Positions 60,466-64,000 of a DNA stretch of 64,000 nt are shown here, one piece after another. Numbering within the stretch: position 1 is the first letter of the stretch; each line of letters starts with the position of its first letter. A program made the translations under genes and the position numbers. The stretch is from Curtobacterium sp. MCBD17_032 (GTDB lineage Bacteria > Actinomycetota > Actinomycetes > Actinomycetales > Microbacteriaceae). Location of the stretch: contig NZ_QKTO01000003.1 of assembly GCF_003234855.1 (NCBI RefSeq), forward strand, positions 62,001 to 126,000, in the 5' to 3' direction. The notes beneath the pieces are model-generated. The model was not told where the DNA came from, made no database searches, and saw only the letters and a list, made by a program, of their open reading frames with translations.

Positions 60466-61581
60466 TCAGAGCACGTCGTCCCGCCCGCTGATCTTCAGCG
60501 CGTCCACCACGCCCTTGACCCGCTGCGCGTTCGCACTCGTGGTCACGAGCAACGCGTCCGGGGTGTCGACGACGACGATGTCCTCGACGCCGATCAGCGA
60601 GATGAGCCGGTTGCTCTGCGACACGACGATGCCGCTCGCGGAGTCGGCCAGGATACGGGCGTTGTCGCCGAGCACCGCGAGGTTGTTCTTCCGCCCGCCC
60701 GACTGGAGCTTGGCGAGCGAGGCGAAGTCGCCGACGTCGTCCCAGTCGAAGTCCCCCGGCACGACCGCCATACGCCCTGCCGCGGCTGCGGGCTCCGCGA
60801 CGGTGTAGTCGATCGCGATCTTCTTCAGCCCTGGCCAGATCCGGTCGACGACGACACCGCGGGCCGGGGTGTCCCAGGCGGCCGCGAGTTCCTCGATGCC
60901 CGCCAGCAGCTCCGGCTCGGTGCGTCCGATCTCGGCGAGCAGCACGTCGGCACGGGCGATGAACATGCCGGCGTTCCACAGGTACGACCCGTTCGCCAGG
61001 TACTCCTCGGCGGTCTGCAGGTCCGGCTTCTCGACGAAGGACCGGACGGCGTGCGCGGTCGGTGCACCGTCGGCGCCGAGGGCGTCGTCGGCGGCGTGGA
61101 TGTACCCGAAGCCGATCGCGGGCTCGGAGGGCGTGATGCCGATCGTGGTGATGTACCCGGCCCGGGCGGCTGCGACGGCCTCGCGCACGGACCGGCGGAA
61201 CCCGCGGGCGTCACCGATGACGTGGTCGGCGGCGAAGGAGCCGATCACGACGTCCGGCTCCCGACGGTGCAGGATCGCCGCGGCGAGGCCGATCGCCGCG
61301 GTGGAGTCCTTCGGTTCGCTCTCCAGCACGACGTTGTGGTCCGGGACGCCGGGGAGTTGCGACTCGACGGCGGCGCGGTGTGCGCGTCCGGTGACGACCA
61401 TGATCCGGTCCGGTCCCGCGAGCGGCGCCAGGCGGTCCCAGGTCTGTCGCAGCAGCGAGGAACCGGAACCGGTCAGGTCGTGCAGGAACTTGGGGGCGTC
61501 GGCGCGCGAGAGCGGCCACAGGCGGGAGCCGATGCCGCCGGCCGGGATGATCGCGTAGAAGTCGTCGAGTGCGTCCGTCAC
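60466..61581 (-). CDS. manC: Mannose-1-phosphate guanylyltransferase
   Basis: It makes GDP-mannose, the donor for mannosyltransferases in this window. The 371-residue protein has IIPAGGIGSRLWPLSR (11-26), KFLHDLTG, VVIGSFAADHVI with the metal-binding region, and FVEKP, WNAGMFI motifs. It lacks the isomerase cupin of bifunctional ManC proteins. The GTG has a TACGGT box 6 nt upstream, so it is likely leaderless. A GT4 enzyme is divergent from it. Confidence 0.94.
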   Translation of the reverse strand: MTDALDDFYAIIPAGGIGSRLWPLSRADAPKFLHDLTGSGSSLLRQTWDRLAPLAGPDRIMVVTGRAHRAAVESQLPGVPDHNVVLESEPKDSTAAIGLAAAILHRREPDVVIGSFAADHVIGDARGFRRSVREAVAAARAGYITTIGITPSEPAIGFGYIHAADDALGADGAPTAHAVRSFVEKPDLQTAEEYLANGSYLWNAGMFIARADVLLAEIGRTEPELLAGIEELAAAWDTPARGVVVDRIWPGLKKIAIDYTVAEPAAAAGRMAVVPGDFDWDDVGDFASLAKLQSGGRKNNLAVLGDNARILADSASGIVVSQSNRLISLIGVEDIVVVDTPDALLVTTSANAQRVKGVVDALKISGRDDVL

Positions 61582-61587
61582 GCGCCC

Positions 61588-61593
61588 ACCGTA
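61588..61593 (-). promoter_or_regulatory. Leaderless-type -10 box (TACGGT) of manC
   Basis: TACGGT on the minus strand with 6 nt to the GTG at 61581. Confidence 0.55.
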
Positions 61594-61742
61594 CCGGCGG
61601 CCCGGGGAAGCAGCTGCGTGCGACCTGGACGTGTCGTGGACGGCTGCCCGGGGCGACGCACGGTCTGTTCACCCCTCGCGTGCGCCGCGTTCACGTCGCA
61701 CCCCCCGCTCGTCCACGCGCCGCCCGGAACATGGGCCGTGCC

Positions 61743-62984
61743 ATGAACGCACGCAGCGTGGAGCGAGGCACCGAGTCCCCCCGGACCGTGGCCGTCGTGA
61801 CCGAGAGCTTCCTGCCCACCCTCAACGGCGTCACCACGAGCGTCCTCGCGGTGCTCGAGCACCTCCGCCGACGCGGTCACCGGGCGGTGGTCATCGCCCC
61901 GGACACCCCGGGTCTCGCCGCCTGGCGGTCGCGGTCGGAACAGGAGCGGCACCTCGGGTTCGACGTCCACCGCATCCCCGCGGTCGCGTACCGGCAGTTC
62001 CCCGTCGCACTCCCGCACCCGGTCCTCGACACGATCCTCGCCGCCTCCGGCGCCGACGTGCTCCACGCAGCCAGCCCCTTCCTGCTGGGGGGCCGCGCGA
62101 TCACGGCGGCCGGGAGGCTCGGCATCCCCTCCGTCGCCGTCTTCCAGACCGACGTTGCCGGGTTCGCCCGCCGCAACGGCCTCTCCGCGGCCGCCCCGCT
62201 GGTCCGCCGGGTCCTCGGGCGGATCCACGCCGGCGCCTCGCTGACGCTCGCGCCGTCCTCCGCGACCGCGGCGATGCTCGCCGAGGAGGGCGTGCCGCGC
62301 GTCGCCCGGTGGGGACGAGGCGTCGACACCGCGCTGTTCCACCCGGCCCGCCGGACGTCCGCCTCCGTCCGCGCCGTGCGCCGCCGCATCGCGCCGCGCG
62401 GCGAGACCATCGTCGGTTACGTGGGACGGCTGGCACCGGAGAAGGAGGTCGAGCGGCTCGCCGAACTCGGCGGCATGCCGGGCATCCGGGTCGTGGTCGC
62501 AGGAGGGGGACCCTCCCGCCCGTTCCTCGAGCGTCGACTCCGTCACCTGGACGTGACGTTCACCGGACCGCTGCGCGGTGCCGACCTGGCCGACGCCTAC
62601 GCGATGCTCGACGTCTTCGTGCACACGGGTGCGGCGGAGACGTTCGGGCAGACACTGCAGGAGGCCCACGCGGCCGGCCTGCCGGTCGTCGCCCCGGCCT
62701 CCGGCGGACCGCTCGACCTCGTCGCCCCGGGCCTCGACGGCGAGCTCTACGACCCCGACGCACCGCTCGCCCTGCGCCGCGCGGTCACCCGGCTGCACAC
62801 GGACCGCGCGCTCGCCGAGCGGATGGGGTCCGCCGGTCGCCTCCGCGTCGAGGGCACCACGTGGGAGGCGGTCGGCGACGAACTGCTCGCGCACCACGAG
62901 ACGGCCCGCACGATCGGCGCTCCCCCGGCCCCCACACGCACCGCCCGGACGGGGTGGGACGAGAAGGTCGGTGCTCGGACGTAG
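61743..62984 (+). CDS. GT4 mannosyltransferase (MgtA/PimB-like)
   Basis: This GT-B enzyme of about 413 residues resembles GDP-mannose-dependent alpha-mannosyltransferases of actinobacteria: VAVVTESFLPTLNGVTTSV (about 16-34), VFQTDVAGFARRNG, GYVGRLAPEKEVERLAEL and the donor site GAAETFGQTLQEAHAAGLPVVAP. The C-terminus is disordered. ATG 61743 gives a compact start before the first strand; ATG 61731 is equally possible, and neither has a strong ribosome binding site. Divergent from manC, whose GDP-mannose it probably uses. Confidence 0.85.
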   Translation: MNARSVERGTESPRTVAVVTESFLPTLNGVTTSVLAVLEHLRRRGHRAVVIAPDTPGLAAWRSRSEQERHLGFDVHRIPAVAYRQFPVALPHPVLDTILAASGADVLHAASPFLLGGRAITAAGRLGIPSVAVFQTDVAGFARRNGLSAAAPLVRRVLGRIHAGASLTLAPSSATAAMLAEEGVPRVARWGRGVDTALFHPARRTSASVRAVRRRIAPRGETIVGYVGRLAPEKEVERLAELGGMPGIRVVVAGGGPSRPFLERRLRHLDVTFTGPLRGADLADAYAMLDVFVHTGAAETFGQTLQEAHAAGLPVVAPASGGPLDLVAPGLDGELYDPDAPLALRRAVTRLHTDRALAERMGSAGRLRVEGTTWEAVGDELLAHHETARTIGAPPAPTRTARTGWDEKVGART

Positions 62985-62987
62985 GAT
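62982..62987 (+). promoter_or_regulatory. Candidate -10 box (TAGGAT) of the sdh operon
   Basis: TAGGAT overlaps the TAG stop of the mannosyltransferase and lies 73 bp before the sdhC ATG. Confidence 0.4.
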
Positions 62988-63059
62988 GGAGGTGTTCCAC
63001 ACGAACACGACGGCAACGGCGCGCCGATCGGTGCGCCGGCCCTACGGGAAGGCGAGCTC

Positions 63060-63521
63060 ATGGCCGAGCAGACCGCAGGCGGGACGGCGACAGCCGCACC
63101 GCAGGTGACCATCGACGGTACGTCGATCGACTCACCTCGGACGCGTGTCCCGCAGGGAACGCTGTACCGCGGGAGCATCGGGATGTGGTCCTGGGTCCTG
63201 CACCGGATCACCGGCGTCGCGATCTACTTCTTCCTGCTCGTGCACATCCTCGACACGGCGCTGGTCCGGCTCTCCCCCGAGGCGTACAACGCCGTGATCG
63301 GCACGTACAAGACGCCGCTGATGAACCTCGGCGAGATCGCCCTCGTCGGCGCCATCGTGTTCCACGCGTTCAACGGGCTGCGGATCATCCTCATCGACTT
63401 CTGGTCGAAGGGTCCGAAGTACCAGCGGGCCATGTTCTGGGTCGTCCTCGTGCTCTGGGCAGTGGCGATCGCGGGCTTCCTGCCACGCCAGCTCATGAAC
63501 CTCGTCGCCGACTTCAACTGA
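63060..63521 (+). CDS. sdhC: Succinate dehydrogenase cytochrome b556 subunit
   Basis: The 153-residue membrane anchor holds heme b and quinone for succinate oxidation. It has the Sdh_cyt motif SWVLHRITGVAIYFFLLVH (about 44-62) and the heme-ligand region IVFHAFNGLRIILID (about 99-113), with three transmembrane segments. The ATG has GGAAGG 7 nt upstream. sdhD follows after 10 bp. The remaining subunits (SdhA, SdhB) should be beyond the right edge. Confidence 0.92.
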   Translation: MAEQTAGGTATAAPQVTIDGTSIDSPRTRVPQGTLYRGSIGMWSWVLHRITGVAIYFFLLVHILDTALVRLSPEAYNAVIGTYKTPLMNLGEIALVGAIVFHAFNGLRIILIDFWSKGPKYQRAMFWVVLVLWAVAIAGFLPRQLMNLVADFN

Positions 63522-63531
63522 GGGCTCCGTC

Positions 63532-63978
63532 ATGACCACCGAGACCATCGCTCCGCCCCGCAGCGCCGACGCTGCCCGCCGCACCACCAACTGGGAGAAG
63601 TGGGGCTGGATCTACATGCGCGCGTCGGGCGTCCTGCTCGTCGTGCTCATCTTCGGCCACCTCTTCGTCAACATGGTCGCCGGCGAGGGCGTCAAGCAGA
63701 TCGACTTCGCCTTCGTCGCCGGCAAGTGGGCGAGCCCGTTCTGGCGGATCTGGGACACCGCGATGCTCTGGCTCGCGCTCGTCCACGGGTCGAACGGCAT
63801 GCGGACGATCATCAACGACTACGTGGCCAAGCCCGGCGTCCGCAAGACCCTGCTCGGCGCGGTGCTCCTCGCCTGCGTGCTCCTGATCGTCCTCGGCACG
63901 CTCGTGTGCTGGACCTTCGACCCGTGCCCCGCCGGCGCCGCCGCCGCGGACCTGCCGTCGTTCTGCCCCGCGCAGTAG
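63532..63978 (+). CDS. sdhD: Succinate dehydrogenase hydrophobic membrane anchor subunit
   Basis: This 148-residue partner of SdhC has three hydrophobic segments. RASGVLLVVLIFGHLFVNM forms the first and LVHGSNGMRTIINDYV holds the likely heme ligand. A short tail with a pair of cysteines ends the protein. The ATG at 63532 is 10 bp after sdhC. The window ends 22 bp after its stop, so the flavoprotein and iron-sulfur genes are not seen. Confidence 0.9.
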   Translation: MTTETIAPPRSADAARRTTNWEKWGWIYMRASGVLLVVLIFGHLFVNMVAGEGVKQIDFAFVAGKWASPFWRIWDTAMLWLALVHGSNGMRTIINDYVAKPGVRKTLLGAVLLACVLLIVLGTLVCWTFDPCPAGAAAADLPSFCPAQ

Positions 63979-64000
63979 CGACGTTTCGCGCACGACGTCC

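Overview
The window is very GC-rich DNA with dense genes, GTG and ATG starts, 1-4 nt overlaps (GTGA, ATGA) and TAnnnT -10 boxes placed 6-8 nt ahead of start codons. With an acyl-CoA carboxylase of the beta/epsilon/biotinylated-alpha type, SdhC/SdhD and a BMP-type nucleoside transporter, this points to an actinobacterium, most likely Microbacteriaceae (a Curtobacterium-like plant or soil organism). The genus is an inference from overall gene content. I see no rRNA, tRNA, CRISPR array, insertion sequence or phage gene.

Positions 1-34,400 are mainly a surface-glycan locus. It holds about ten glycosyltransferases (GT2, GT4 and two GT2-GT4 fusions), an ABC-2 glycan exporter (permease 7467-8366 and ATPase with a C-terminal glycan-recognition domain 8370-9599), and the four dTDP-L-rhamnose genes, split into rmlC-rmlA on the minus strand and rmlB-rmlD on the plus strand. 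It also holds three DUF2142-like polytopic proteins, a lysylphosphatidylglycerol-synthase-like membrane protein and UDP-glucose 6-dehydrogenase. Mannose-1-phosphate guanylyltransferase (60466-61581), a phosphohexomutase (46659-48356) and a GT4 mannosyltransferase (61743-62984) lie further right and would feed the same chemistry. The likely product is a rhamnose- and mannose-containing wall polysaccharide, built on the cytoplasmic face and exported by the ABC transporter. Two secreted proteins carry the same C-terminal repeat module: a 739-residue surface protein (4428-6647) and a GH6 glucanase (27816-29813). The second, with a glycosyltransferase, sits between purE and purK.

Positions 34,400-45,300 hold a PH-domain membrane protein, BirA, acyl-CoA carboxylase beta and epsilon subunits, a three-gene signalling operon (response regulator, histidine kinase and a second kinase-like protein lacking the ATP-binding motifs), a TrmA/RlmD-like RNA methyltransferase, a Maf pyrophosphatase and the biotinylated carboxylase alpha subunit. 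BirA biotinylates that alpha subunit, so these scattered genes form one functional set.

Positions 45,300-58,400 begin with a frameshifted AbiEi/DUF559-like gene framed by two related palindromes. They continue with a purine and pyrimidine salvage region on the minus strand: BMP lipoprotein, ABC ATPase, two permeases, cytidine deaminase, thymidine phosphorylase, adenosine deaminase, a PTS IIA-IIB pair without a membrane IIC, purine nucleoside phosphorylase and phosphohexomutase. Together these import nucleosides, deaminate and phosphorolyse them, and convert the resulting pentose phosphates.

Positions 58,400-64,000 hold two paralogous lipoproteins downstream of a frameshifted gene of unknown function, the GDP-mannose gene, a GT4 enzyme and the start of the succinate dehydrogenase operon (sdhC, sdhD).

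The least ordinary features are the palindrome-framed AbiEi-like gene, two probable CTG starts with strong ribosome binding sites at stop-start overlaps, the exact 296-bp duplication in the surface protein, the degenerate kinase in the two-component operon, the orphan PTS pair, and repeated leaderless promoters in housekeeping genes.
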